A DNA stretch of 64,000 nucleotides from Mycobacterium sp. 1081908.1 (GTDB taxonomy: Bacteria > Actinomycetota > Actinomycetes > Mycobacteriales > Mycobacteriaceae): positions 61,634 through 125,633 of the forward strand of contig NZ_LZLY01000160.1 of NCBI RefSeq assembly GCF_001673535.1, given 5' to 3'. The notes under the pieces were generated by a model. It had not been told where the DNA came from. It saw nothing but the letters and a program-made list of their open reading frames with translations, and made no database searches. The position numbers and the translations under genes are program-made. This document shows positions 32,858 through 41,664 of this stretch, piece by piece. The number at the start of each line of letters is the position of its first letter. The first letter of the stretch is position 1.

Positions 32858-32917
32858 GTGCATCAAATAGCCCGGGGCGTACGCGCCGAAACGTGGCGCG
32901 GCCGGCGCGCGAGGATC

Positions 32918-33688
32918 ATGGGGGTCGTGGCCGACGACGAACTCGACAGCCTGTACTGGGCGGAGCCGGGCGCATTCACCGCCCAACGCGACAGACTGGC
33001 CGCCCAGGCGAAGGACCGCGGTGACGCCGCGGCCGCCAAACAAATCTCGGCGGCGCGCAAGCCCACGACGGCGGCCTGGATCGTCAACCGGGTCGCGCTC
33101 GGGCACAAGGACACCAAGAAACGCCTGGCCGACCTCGGTGACCGCCTGCGCGCCGCGCACGCCGCGATGGACGGCGAACGCATCCGGGCGTTGTCGGCCG
33201 AGCAACACAAGCTGATCGAGGGGCTCACCCGCGCCGCGTTCGAGGCGGCCGACGTCAAGCGGCCGTCGGCGTCGGTGCGCGAAGACGTGACCGGCACCCT
33301 GCAAGCCGCGATCGCCGACCCCGAGGTCAGGGAACGGCTCGGCCGATTGGCCAAGCCCGAGCGATGGTCGGGCTTCGGCGGGTTCGGCGATGCCGCGCCG
33401 GCGCGGCCCGCGAAGGGTTCCCAGACTGCCGCCGAGCGGCGCCGGGAAAAGCTGAACGCTGCCGTTGCGGAAGCCGAGCAAGCCCAAGCCGATGCCGACA
33501 ACGCGCTGGCCCGGCGGCAAGCCGAACGCGACGCGGCCCGCCGGCGTCGCGACGAAGCGCGCGCGACCCTGCGCAAGGCCGAGCGCGAATTCGACCGGGC
33601 CGAGGCCGACTACGACAAGGCGCAGCGGGCCTGCCGCGCGGCCGCCGAATCGGTCAAAGAGGCGAAGGCGCAGCTCAAGAGGGCGTGA
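32918..33688 (+). CDS. Coiled-coil hypothetical protein
   Basis: This 256-residue protein has no signal peptide. Residues 1-125 form an alpha-rich domain (SLYWAEPGAFTAQRDRLAAQ, then RKPTTAAWIVNRVALGHKD). The C-terminal third is a long charged coiled coil (RRREKLNAAVAEAEQAQADAD onward) full of Ala, Arg and Glu. The start is ATG 32918; a GTG at 32927 is also possible. It resembles conserved actinobacterial proteins of unknown role. It stands divergent from the transpeptidase gene. Confidence 0.82.
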   Translation: MGVVADDELDSLYWAEPGAFTAQRDRLAAQAKDRGDAAAAKQISAARKPTTAAWIVNRVALGHKDTKKRLADLGDRLRAAHAAMDGERIRALSAEQHKLIEGLTRAAFEAADVKRPSASVREDVTGTLQAAIADPEVRERLGRLAKPERWSGFGGFGDAAPARPAKGSQTAAERRREKLNAAVAEAEQAQADADNALARRQAERDAARRRRDEARATLRKAEREFDRAEADYDKAQRACRAAAESVKEAKAQLKRA

Positions 33689-33735
33689 ACGCGGCGCGCA
33701 GTTTCCGTCGCCGCTGCGCGGGTATCTGCCCAGCC

Positions 33736-35265
33736 GTGACTTCTTTATGGTTGACCGACCGCGCCGAACCGGCTTGGGCCGCAAGCCGGCTTGACGAGGG
33801 CCCAACTTCCGCCGACGTCATCGTCGTGGGGGCCGGCATCACCGGGCTGATGACAGCCGTCCTGCTGGCCCGCGCCGGCAAGGACGTGTTGGTGGTCGAG
33901 GCGCGCACCGTCGGTTCCTGCGCGACGGGAAATACCACCGCGAAAATCAGTCTGCTGCAGGGCAGCCAGCTGTCGAAGCTGCTGCCCAGGCACGGCCCGG
34001 ACGTGGCCCGCGCGTACGTCTGCGGCAATCGCGAGGGCCAGGAGTGGGTGCTGCAGCACTGCGAGGCGAACGGCATTGCCGTGCAGCGCGAGGACGCCTA
34101 CACCTACGCCCAGTCCGCGAGGGGCGTCCTGTCCGCACGCGCGGAACTGGCGGCCTGCCAGGCGGTCGGCCTGGGCGCCGTGTGGGACGACGACGCGGAC
34201 GTCCCGTTTCCGTACCACGGCGGCGTGCGGCTGCCCGACCAGGCCCAGTTCGACCCCATGCCGTTCCTCGACTCGCTGGTCACCGAGTTGCTCAGCCGCG
34301 GCGGGCGGTTGGTCGAGCACACCCGGGTCCGGCGCGTGTCCTGGCGCGGCAAGGGGGTACGCGTGCACGTCAACGATGCCGCCCGGCGGGACGTCGAGCT
34401 GGAGGCCGGGCAGCTGGTTCTTGCCACCGGAATCCCGATCCTGGATCGCGGCGGGTATTTCGCGCGGGTGAAGCCAAGCCGGTCCTACTGCCTGGCGTTT
34501 CAGGTCCCCGGCACCATCACCCGGCCGATGATGATCTCCACCGACTCGCCGACGCGTTCGGTCCGTTATGCGCCCGTCGCCGACGGGGAGCGGCTGATCG
34601 TGGGCGGGGCCGGCCACACGGTCGGCCGCAAGAAGAGCCCGTCGAAATCGCTGGCTGAACTTTCGGACTGGGCGCACAAGCACTATCCGGGCGCGGTGCA
34701 GACCCACTTCTGGTCGGCGCAGGACTACACGCCGATCGACCACCTGCCGTATGTGGGTCCCATCCTGCCGGGTAGCGAAACCATCTTCGTCGCAACGGGT
34801 TTCAACAAGTGGGGCATGACGAACGGCGCCGCGGCGGCGTTGGCGCTGTCGAGCCGCATCCTGGGCGGGCGGATGGATTGGGCCACCGCGTTCGCCAGCT
34901 GGAGCCCCCACGAGCTGTCCGGCTTGTTCACGGCCATGCAGGCCAACCTGGAGGTGGGATTCGACCTGGCGAAGGGCTGGATCACCCCGGCGATACGCAC
35001 CGGCCGTCGCAGCCCCGTCAACGGCGAGGGCGGTGTGGTGAGCGGGCCGCCGTGGCACCTGGAGGCCCGCTGCCGGGTGGACGGCACCGAGCACCGCGTC
35101 TCGCCGGTGTGCCCGCACCTGGGTGGGATCGTCAACTGGAACGACGCCGACGAGGCGTGGGAATGCCCGCTGCACGGGTCGCGGTTCGCCCCGGACGGCA
35201 CCTTGCTGGAAGGCCCGGCCACCAGGGACCTGACGGCGCACAGCCCCGCGTCGAACGTGTCCTGA
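33736..35265 (+). CDS. FAD-dependent oxidoreductase fused to a Rieske domain
   Basis: A 509-residue protein from GTG 33736. The N-terminal FAD site reads VIVVGAGITGLMTAVLLARAG; a DAO-type fold continues with LVLATGIPI and YVGPILPGSETIFVATGFNKWGM. The C-terminal Rieske [2Fe-2S] domain has C459xH461 (CPHLGG) and C477xxH480 (CPLHG). The fusion is known in bacteria, where it probably passes electrons to or from a partner, but its substrate is unknown. It has no signal peptide. Confidence 0.9.
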   Translation: MTSLWLTDRAEPAWAASRLDEGPTSADVIVVGAGITGLMTAVLLARAGKDVLVVEARTVGSCATGNTTAKISLLQGSQLSKLLPRHGPDVARAYVCGNREGQEWVLQHCEANGIAVQREDAYTYAQSARGVLSARAELAACQAVGLGAVWDDDADVPFPYHGGVRLPDQAQFDPMPFLDSLVTELLSRGGRLVEHTRVRRVSWRGKGVRVHVNDAARRDVELEAGQLVLATGIPILDRGGYFARVKPSRSYCLAFQVPGTITRPMMISTDSPTRSVRYAPVADGERLIVGGAGHTVGRKKSPSKSLAELSDWAHKHYPGAVQTHFWSAQDYTPIDHLPYVGPILPGSETIFVATGFNKWGMTNGAAAALALSSRILGGRMDWATAFASWSPHELSGLFTAMQANLEVGFDLAKGWITPAIRTGRRSPVNGEGGVVSGPPWHLEARCRVDGTEHRVSPVCPHLGGIVNWNDADEAWECPLHGSRFAPDGTLLEGPATRDLTAHSPASNVS

Positions 35266-35266
35266 G

Positions 35267-35281
35267 GGCGAAAAATTCGCC
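35267..35281. terminator. Short hairpin after the FAD-Rieske gene
   Basis: GGCGAA-AAA-TTCGCC is a perfect 6-base stem with a 3-base loop, 2 bases after the stop and between convergent genes. It is short and of modest strength. Confidence 0.45.
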
Positions 35282-35319
35282 GATTTCTCGCCGTGAGAAC
35301 ACGTTCGGCGAGAGGGACG

Positions 35320-36363
35320 TCAGGCCGTCTTGCGGTAGACGAGCCAGCGCAACTCGATCGGGGACTCTTCGCGCGGGACGTCGAACACGTCGAGGCCGCT
35401 GGCCCAGCTCTCGAACCAGCCCGTCGGGGGCCAGGCGCCTTCGGGCAGATGGGCCTTCTCGTAGTCGTAGGCCGAATCGTCGGCGATCAGCTCGAAAGGC
35501 AGCCCGGCCGCGGCATTCGTCACCTCGTCACGGGTGAAGATCATGGTGTTGCACTGCTGCCCGAGTTCGAGCGCGGCGTTGTCGGGGGTGTAGCCGGGCC
35601 GCGGCAGGAACGCGTTGAACACCAGGCGCCCGCCGGGGGCCAGGACGTCGGCGGCGAGCTCGAACACGCCGCGCAACTCGTGCGGGGTCCGGAAGTCTGG
35701 CACCACCTCGGAGAGCACCATCAGCTGGTACTCGTCGCGGACTCCCTCCATCGCCGTGAAGACGTCGCTCTGCATGACGCGCACGCCGAGCGATTCGCCG
35801 TCCACCTCCGCGCGCATCAGCTCGGCGAACTTCGGCGCCATCTCGACCGCGTCCACCGGATGGCCGCGCCGGGCCAGGGCCAGCGCGTTGCGCCCCGTTC
35901 CCGCGCCGACGTCCAGCACCCGGCAGCTCGCCGGGTCGGCCGCCTCGCGGGCCAGCGCCAGCACGCGGGCGTCCGGCTCGTGGCCGAACAGCGGCGGTTG
36001 GCGGGTGGCGACCCAGTTGTCGTAGTCGGCCTCGACCGTCCGCCACTCGGCCTTGACGCGGTAGTTCAGGCCCGTCCCGAAGGGCACCTGAAACGAGATG
36101 ACGATCTCCGAACGCTGGGAGGCCTTGAAGGCCTTCGCCAGCTCGGCCTCCAGCACCTGGTTGAGCTGACGAGCTTGTTCGGGCGTGTACGGCACGCCCA
36201 GGGTCGCGCACAGGTTCGCGCACAGCTGGGAGTACTCGTCGATCATGCCGGGCACGGCCGGCACCGAGATCTGGCCCTCGGCCATCGATCGGCGGTACAG
36301 CCGGCTGACCATCGCTTCGCGCAGCCTCGGCGTGTCGAACGGTTTGGGCTGCGGCGCGTCCAC
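35320..36363 (-). CDS. SAM-dependent methyltransferase with an extra N-terminal domain
   Basis: This 347-residue protein starts at GTG 36363. Residues 1-135 form an extra domain with no recognised motif. The methyltransferase core begins at RVLDVGAGTGRNALALARRGHPVDAVE, followed by VMQSDVFTAM, LSEVVPDFRTPHELRGV and APGGRLVFNAFLP. The GAGTGRNAL wording is that of TehB/small-molecule methyltransferases. It converges with the FAD-Rieske gene. The substrate is unknown. Confidence 0.83.
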   Translation of the reverse strand: MDAPQPKPFDTPRLREAMVSRLYRRSMAEGQISVPAVPGMIDEYSQLCANLCATLGVPYTPEQARQLNQVLEAELAKAFKASQRSEIVISFQVPFGTGLNYRVKAEWRTVEADYDNWVATRQPPLFGHEPDARVLALAREAADPASCRVLDVGAGTGRNALALARRGHPVDAVEMAPKFAELMRAEVDGESLGVRVMQSDVFTAMEGVRDEYQLMVLSEVVPDFRTPHELRGVFELAADVLAPGGRLVFNAFLPRPGYTPDNAALELGQQCNTMIFTRDEVTNAAAGLPFELIADDSAYDYEKAHLPEGAWPPTGWFESWASGLDVFDVPREESPIELRWLVYRKTA

Positions 36364-36587
36364 GAGACTCTTCTACACGACCCGATCCGCGGTCGCACAG
36401 GGGCAGCCCACCGACAGCACCTGTTAACGCGCCCGTTTGACGGGGTAATCGCCACGTTCACGCGCCGGACATGTACTACTGAGGGAAGTGCGATCCTTTG
36501 CCGGCCCGGTTTCGCCCGCCGCCCAACTAGTCGTCGCCGAAGGCGCCAGCGCCCTGGCGGCGCTTTGACTCGATCGGAGGGAACGAC

Positions 36588-37937
36588 ATGGACTTCGCCG
36601 CGCTGCCGCCCGAGATCAACTCCGCCCGGATGTACACCGGCCCCGGCTCGGGGCCGTTGCTGGCCGCCGCGACGGCCTGGGACGGGCTGGCCGCCGCCCT
36701 GCACGCGGCGGCGAGCTCCTACCAGTCGGAGGTCGCGGCGCTGACCGCCGGCCCCTGGCTGGGCCCGGCTTCGGGGTTGATGGCCGCCGCGGCCGCCCCG
36801 TACCTGACGTGGACGAGAATCTCCGCGACGCAGGCCGAGCAGACCGCCAACCAGGCCAAAGCCGCGGCGGGCGCCTACGAGACGGCCTTCGCCGAGACGA
36901 TCCCGCCGCCGGTGGTCGCGGCGAACCGCAGCCTGCTGATGACCCTGGTCGCGACGAACATCTTCGGACAGAACACCCCCGCGATCGCGACAACCGAGGC
37001 GCAGTACGCCGAGATGTGGGCCCAGGACGCCGCCGCCATGTACGGCTACGCCGCCGCGTCGGCGTTGGCGACGACGCTGACGCCGTTCTCGCCGCCGCCG
37101 CGCAACACCAGCGCCGCCGGGCCCGCCGCCCAGGCCGCGGCGGTGGCGCAGGCCACCGGTACCTCCGCGGGAAACGCGCAGAGCGCCGTGTCGAGCGTGC
37201 CGGCGGCGATCGCCGCGGTGCCCAACGCGCTGACCAGCCTCGCGGCCACCCCCGCCCAGTTCGGCCCGCTCGACCTGCTGGCCGTGCTTGCGAACCTGAG
37301 CGGGGTCTTCATCGACCCCGAACTAAGCGCGGCGAGCCTCGGGGTCGACACGGGAGTGGCGCTACCGGCCCTTCCGTTCGACGTCGCCGGCGCCCTGACC
37401 GGTTTCCACACCGACAACATCGTCAGCGGTTGGGCGGGGGTCGAGGCGTGGCCGGGGACGGCGCCGGTGCCACCGTCGCCCTTCCCGGTGATCACGAACC
37501 TGGCCGGCGGGTCGGCGGCCACGGCCGGCCTCGCCGAAGCGAAAACCATTGGCGCGCTGTCGGTTCCACCTGCCTGGGCGGCGGAGACAACGATGATACG
37601 ACCCCTGGCGGTCGCATTGCCGGCGGCCAGCGTGGGCGCCGCCGCCGAGGCCTCCACCGGAAGCATGGGCAGCCTGTTCAGCCAGATGGCACTGGCGGGC
37701 ATGGCCGGGCGCGCGATGGCCGGTACCGGTGGCGCGGGCGGCGGCCCGGCCCGCCGGGAACGGATCGGCGCGCCCACGACCACCGAAAAGAAAGCGCCGC
37801 CGGACGCCCCGGCCGGCGGACCGATCACGAGCGTGGCCGCCGAGCTCCGGGAACTGGCCTCGCTGCGCGACTCGGGAATCCTCACCGACGAGGAATTCAC
37901 AGAACAGAAAAAGAAACTCCTGGCTCAGATCCCCTAG
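36588..37937 (+). CDS. PPE-family protein with C-terminal SHOCT domain
   Basis: This is a 449-residue protein. It begins MDFAALPPEINSARMYTGPGSGPL, the PPE signature, with WxG-type and NxxGQNTPAIA blocks to about residue 180. A middle PPE region with a SVP-like stretch (LSVPPAWAAE) follows. The last 35 residues (ELRELASLRDSGILTDEEFTEQKKKLL) are a SHOCT domain. PPE proteins are secreted by type VII systems; SHOCT is a short oligomerisation module. GGAGGG before ATG 36588 is a good ribosome-binding site. No PE partner gene is adjacent. Confidence 0.9.
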   Translation: MDFAALPPEINSARMYTGPGSGPLLAAATAWDGLAAALHAAASSYQSEVAALTAGPWLGPASGLMAAAAAPYLTWTRISATQAEQTANQAKAAAGAYETAFAETIPPPVVAANRSLLMTLVATNIFGQNTPAIATTEAQYAEMWAQDAAAMYGYAAASALATTLTPFSPPPRNTSAAGPAAQAAAVAQATGTSAGNAQSAVSSVPAAIAAVPNALTSLAATPAQFGPLDLLAVLANLSGVFIDPELSAASLGVDTGVALPALPFDVAGALTGFHTDNIVSGWAGVEAWPGTAPVPPSPFPVITNLAGGSAATAGLAEAKTIGALSVPPAWAAETTMIRPLAVALPAASVGAAAEASTGSMGSLFSQMALAGMAGRAMAGTGGAGGGPARRERIGAPTTTEKKAPPDAPAGGPITSVAAELRELASLRDSGILTDEEFTEQKKKLLAQIP

Positions 37938-38229
37938 CAAATTGTCGATCAGGGCAACAGTTGCCATTCGACGGCTGCCGAAGCTATGCACCGGATGGTT
38001 ACGCGGCGTATTCGCCGGCGTTGCATTCCTGCCAACGGGCGATGCACTTGTTGCCGCGCGCGATAGGCCGTCCCCTCACTCACTGTCGCGGGGATCGACC
38101 CCGGCGTCATCGACCACCGAGCTTGGCCAACCGTCGCGTCACAAGTTTCTAAAATTTTAATATTCACGCCGGCCCGGACGCTCATATACTGGCGGCACCC
38201 TAGACGCCAAAAGAAAAGAAGGGCACGAA
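37938..38229. other. Intergenic stretch
   Basis: 292 bases between the PPE stop and the DUF732 start contain no supported gene. A weak hairpin (GGCAAC-A-GTTGCC, 37953-37965) follows the PPE stop. An AT-rich palindrome TAAAATTTTA (38150-38159) lies about 70 bases before the DUF732 gene and may be part of its promoter. Confidence 0.5.
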
Positions 38230-38553
38230 ATGTCTGCACCTCGTTGGCTGGCCAAACTGACAATTCCCGTGATGGTTGGCGCTGCCCTGACAGCAAGCAC
38301 CGCGATTGCATCGGCCGACTCCACGGACGACGCATACCTCGCGAAGCTGAAAACGCTCGGATTCAGCTGGCCCTCGTCGAGCGACTCCGACATGATCGCG
38401 ATGGGGCACGCGGTGTGCGCCGACCGGATGGCCGGCAAGACGCCGGATGCGATCGCCGCCGACTTGCACTCCAACATGAGCCAGAAGGGCTTCTCGTTCG
38501 CCGACATGACCGGCTGGGTCAGCGCGGCGGAATCGACCTACTGCCCGGGCTAG
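38230..38553 (+). CDS. Secreted DUF732 protein
   Basis: This 107-residue protein has a signal peptide (LAKLTIPVMVGAALTASTAIA, cleaved near ASADS). The mature domain reads DDAYLAKLKTLGFSWPSSSD, GHAVCADRMAGKTPD, and ends SAAESTYCPG, with two cysteines likely joined by a disulphide. DUF732 proteins are small exported mycobacterial proteins of unknown role. The gene is preceded by GAAAAGAAGGGCACGAA, a usable ribosome-binding site. Confidence 0.9.
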   Translation: MSAPRWLAKLTIPVMVGAALTASTAIASADSTDDAYLAKLKTLGFSWPSSSDSDMIAMGHAVCADRMAGKTPDAIAADLHSNMSQKGFSFADMTGWVSAAESTYCPG

Positions 38554-38624
38554 TCGACGCCGCACGCCCCACTACTGTCGTCCCTGACGGTTAACGACGG
38601 GTCTCTCGCGGGGGATAAGTGCAC

Positions 38625-39428
38625 ATGCGGGTGGAGAGTTTGCGCCGCTATCCGGTGAAGTCGATGCTCGGCGAAGCCGTGGACTCCCTGTTCGTCGACG
38701 AAGGCGGCGCGGAGGGCGACCGGCGGCTGGCGCTCGTCGACACCGAAACCGGCCATGTGGCAAGCGCCAAACAGGCGCGGCTGTGGCGCGGGCTGCTGAA
38801 ATGCACCGCCCACGCCGACACCGGTCGGGTCAGGATCCGGCTGCCCGACGGGACCGACATCACGGACGACGACCCCGGCGTCGACGACGTGCTGTCGCGG
38901 CTGTTGGGGCGCACGGTCCGATTGGTCAGTCAGCGACCACAAGGCGCGACGCTGGAGCGCCCGGATCCCGAGCAGCTGCTCGAGCTCGGGTTGGACGCCG
39001 AGGTCGGCGGCCGCATCCTGGAGATCGCTCAGGCGACCCCGGGTGACTCGTTCACCGACGAGGCCCCGCTGCATGCGATCACCACGGCCACCCTCGAGCA
39101 CATCGGCGTGGAGGCCTTGCGATATCGGCCGAACCTGGTGATCACGACGCCGCCCGGCCACCCTCCCTATTCCGAAAATGATTGGGTGGGAAGGGAAATC
39201 GTGGTGGGGGAGGCGCGGCTGCGCGCCCTGACGGCCACCTCACGCTGCGTGGTGCCCACGCTCGAGCACGGCCCATTGCCGCGCGCCCCGCACGCGCTTC
39301 GCACTCCCGCCGCTGAGAACCGTTGGGACACAGGGGGTCACGGGCCGCAGCCGTGCGCGGGGGCCTACCTGGAGGTGGTGGGGCGGGGCGTGGTCCGGGT
39401 CGGTGACCCCGTCACCATCCGTGCGTAA
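38625..39428 (+). CDS. MOSC-domain protein
   Basis: This 267-residue protein opens with a MOSC_N beta-barrel (VESLRRYPVKSMLGE, then EGDRRLALVDTETG). The MOSC domain follows with ITTATLEHIG, LRYRPNLVI, VVVGEARLRALTATSRCVVPT, and a conserved Cys. MOSC proteins carry molybdenum cofactor or sulphur to acceptors, for example in amidoxime reduction. A GTG at 38619 would add two residues. It converges with the DUF6480-like gene. Confidence 0.88.
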   Translation: MRVESLRRYPVKSMLGEAVDSLFVDEGGAEGDRRLALVDTETGHVASAKQARLWRGLLKCTAHADTGRVRIRLPDGTDITDDDPGVDDVLSRLLGRTVRLVSQRPQGATLERPDPEQLLELGLDAEVGGRILEIAQATPGDSFTDEAPLHAITTATLEHIGVEALRYRPNLVITTPPGHPPYSENDWVGREIVVGEARLRALTATSRCVVPTLEHGPLPRAPHALRTPAAENRWDTGGHGPQPCAGAYLEVVGRGVVRVGDPVTIRA

Positions 39429-39674
39429 TCAGCCCAGCCCAAGTATTTTCATGACGAGCAGCACCCCCACCGCGGCGAACGCCACGACGAATACGCAGAC
39501 GGCGATGATCGTAAGGGCGGACCCGGGAGTGAACCGCCCGCGATTGGGTGGTTGAGCCTCTGCCACACCGGAGGTCTGCGGCGCGGCCGGCGGGGTCGCC
39601 CCCGGCGTGACGCCCCCACCCCGCTCGAGGTCGGGGGTTTGTGCGGGATCGGGATCGGGGGGTTGCGCGGTCAT
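39429..39674 (-). CDS. DUF6480-like small membrane protein
   Basis: This 81-residue protein begins MTAQPPDPDPAQTPDLERGGGV and continues with TPGATPPA, the pattern of DUF6480 proteins of actinobacteria. One membrane helix (ALTIIAVCVFVVAFAAVGVLLVM) lies near the C-terminus. The role is unknown. It starts 45 bases after the stop of the upstream thioredoxin-like gene. Confidence 0.72.
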   Translation of the reverse strand: MTAQPPDPDPAQTPDLERGGGVTPGATPPAAPQTSGVAEAQPPNRGRFTPGSALTIIAVCVFVVAFAAVGVLLVMKILGLG

Positions 39675-39719
39675 AACTGCTGTTGCGATACCCGCCCGCG
39701 CGGCGGCCAAACGCGCGAA

Positions 39720-40274
39720 TCAGGCTGAACGCCACTTGATGCCGCACCCGATCGACGGGCGCTGATCGGCATCGACCGGCCTCCCGGCGAGCACCGCGTC
39801 GACCGCCGCCCGGACGTCGGCGCCCGTCACCGGCTTGTCGTTTCCCGGGCGGGAGTCGTCGAGCTGTCCGCGGTAGACGAGCCGGCGCTCGCCGTCGAAG
39901 ACGAACGTGTCGGGCGTGCAGGCCGCCGAGAATGCCCGCGCGACGTCCTGGCTCTCGTCGTAGAGGTAGGGAAACGTCCAGCCGTGGGCGCGGGCCTCGG
40001 CGACCATCTGCTCGGGCCCGTCCTGCGGGTAGGTGACGACGTCGTTGCTCGAGATGCCGACCATCGCGACGCCCTTGTCGGCGAGGTCACGGCCCAGCGC
40101 GGCGAGCCCGGCTGCGACGTGCTTGACGTACGGGCAGTGGTTGCAGATGAAGGTGACGACGAGCGCGGGGCCCGCGAGATCGTCGAGGCTGACCGTGTCG
40201 CCGGTGGCCGGCTCGGGCAGCGAGAAGGGCGGCGCGGGGGTGCCGAGGGCGAGCATGGTGGACTCGATGGCCAT
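39720..40274 (-). CDS. Thioredoxin-fold redoxin (AhpC/TSA-like)
   Basis: A 184-residue cytosolic protein. The fold starts TPAPPFSLPEPATG, with the active-site region VVTFICNHCPYVKHV. This Cys-Asn-His-Cys replaces the usual CxxC or single peroxidatic Cys. IGSGCGIKW-like text near the end (RPSIGCGIKW) adds a third Cys. This subgroup is seen widely in bacteria with thiol-disulphide or peroxide activity, but its partner is unknown. Confidence 0.85.
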   Translation of the reverse strand: MAIESTMLALGTPAPPFSLPEPATGDTVSLDDLAGPALVVTFICNHCPYVKHVAAGLAALGRDLADKGVAMVGISSNDVVTYPQDGPEQMVAEARAHGWTFPYLYDESQDVARAFSAACTPDTFVFDGERRLVYRGQLDDSRPGNDKPVTGADVRAAVDAVLAGRPVDADQRPSIGCGIKWRSA

Positions 40275-40295
40275 GCCAGCCAGATTAACCCGGCG

Positions 40296-40925
40296 TCACA
40301 GCTTGGAACCCAGCCCGGCGATCAAATTGATCGTGACCGCAAGGACAACGGCGCCAAGCAGATACGACAGCAGCGCCTGGCGCAACACCGTCGCCCGGAT
40401 GGCGGTCAGTCCGATCTCGGTGTCGGACACCTGATAGGTCATGCCGACGGTGAAGGCCAGATACGCGAAGTCGCTGAACCGGGGCGGCTCCGGGTCGTGA
40501 AAGTTGATCCCGCCCGGCTCGTCCGAGTAGTACAGCCGCGCGTAGTGCACGGTGAACAACGTGTGCACCGCGAACCAGGACGCCGTAACGGCCAGGATCC
40601 CCAGCAGCGCGGCCGCGACGGCCGCCGCGCCGGAGCGCGACCCGGCCGCCACCACATAGCCGACCCCGACCAGGCTCGCCAGGCTTGCCGACACGACGAC
40701 GGTGTCGGCGATCCACCGGGTGGGGTCCTCGCGGGTCACGTACTCACGGGTTTCGTCGGCATCCATCCGGCCCAGCAGGAGCCACGTCCACACCACATAC
40801 ACACCGGCGGTGACGACCCAGCCGACGAGTGCGAATCGCCAGCCGATCGTGTTGCCCACCGCGAATGCGACGGCGGCGCCGATCACCACGGCGATCAGGA
40901 TCCGAACCGCGACGAGGGATTTCAC
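40296..40925 (-). CDS. DUF1345 membrane protein
   Basis: This 209-residue protein has about five membrane helices. Phrases RMDADETREYVTREDPTR, HTLFTVHYARLYY, GGINFHDPEPPRFSDFAYLAFTVGMTYQVSDT and RQALLSYLLGAVVLAVTIN are those of DUF1345, which shares the ion-channel-like YLAFTVGMTYQVSD segment. The function is unknown. It starts at GTG 40925, after the cutinase stop by 21 bases. Confidence 0.9.
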   Translation of the reverse strand: MKSLVAVRILIAVVIGAAVAFAVGNTIGWRFALVGWVVTAGVYVVWTWLLLGRMDADETREYVTREDPTRWIADTVVVSASLASLVGVGYVVAAGSRSGAAAVAAALLGILAVTASWFAVHTLFTVHYARLYYSDEPGGINFHDPEPPRFSDFAYLAFTVGMTYQVSDTEIGLTAIRATVLRQALLSYLLGAVVLAVTINLIAGLGSKL

Positions 40926-40946
40926 AATCCGTTGGCTCGGAGGCTG

Positions 40947-41618
40947 CTAGCCGTTCTGTGCCCGCGCGGGCGTCTGACCGATCTTGTTGGCCGCGAACGT
41001 CGCGGCCTGGTTGACCATCCCGGAGTCGATGTACGTCATGTGGGAGAAGATGTTGCCGCCGGCGGAGCAGATGGGGTCGTCGGGCGCACACAGGCTGATG
41101 GTCCGGCCGACCAGCACCGGGCTGATCGTCGGGAGCGGCTGGCCGCCCCACAACATGCTGGAGAATCCGCTGGAGGGCTCGCCGAACAGGGCGACGGCCG
41201 CGACGTGATCGGCCACCGGGCCCGGCAATGTCTGGCTGGCGAGGTCGATCACGGTCGAGCCCTGCGAGTATCCGCCGAGCACCATTTTCGTGTTGGGACA
41301 GCTGGCGGCGACGTCCTGGATGTGCGCGCTGGCGTCGTTGGAGCCGGCCGTCGCGCTGTTGTGGTAGTCGTCGTTGGCCGGGTAATTGACGGCGTAGACG
41401 CTGACGGACCGCCCCCCGAGCTGCGACGTGAGCGAGTCGACAAACGCCTGCCCCATGTTTCCCAGGCCGGGCTCCTGATGGGTGCCGCGAGCGAAGACCA
41501 CCGCGACGTCGGTGCAGGGATCGGCGGACGCGGCCGGGGTGACCATCGGCGCGCAGAGCGCCGCCCACGCCGTCACGGCCGAAACTCCAACGATGCGGGC
41601 AACCCTGCGTGAATTCAT
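40947..41618 (-). CDS. cfp21: Secreted cutinase-like esterase, CFP21 orthologue
   Basis: This 223-residue protein starts at ATG 41618. A signal peptide ending near ASADP is followed by CTDVAVVFARGTHQEPGLG, VYAVNYPANDDY, the nucleophile GGYSQGSTV, LFGEPSSGFSSMLWGG and CAPDDPICSAGGN. The wording follows M. tuberculosis Rv1984c (CFP21), a secreted serine esterase and T-cell antigen. Four cysteines probably form disulphides. It is in the same direction as the methyltransferase upstream. Confidence 0.9.
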   Translation of the reverse strand: MNSRRVARIVGVSAVTAWAALCAPMVTPAASADPCTDVAVVFARGTHQEPGLGNMGQAFVDSLTSQLGGRSVSVYAVNYPANDDYHNSATAGSNDASAHIQDVAASCPNTKMVLGGYSQGSTVIDLASQTLPGPVADHVAAVALFGEPSSGFSSMLWGGQPLPTISPVLVGRTISLCAPDDPICSAGGNIFSHMTYIDSGMVNQAATFAANKIGQTPARAQNG

Positions 41619-41664
41619 TTCCAAATGCTGACACACCCTCGCCGACCGCGGCGCATGCGGTGCC

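Noticed and set aside
36809..38152. Alternative forward frame in the PPE-SHOCT gene
   Set aside because: Arg-rich text with no PPE signature; frame of the real gene is clear.
37938..38229. Frames in the gap before the DUF732 gene
   Set aside because: Codon use is irregular, and there is no ribosome-binding site or domain.
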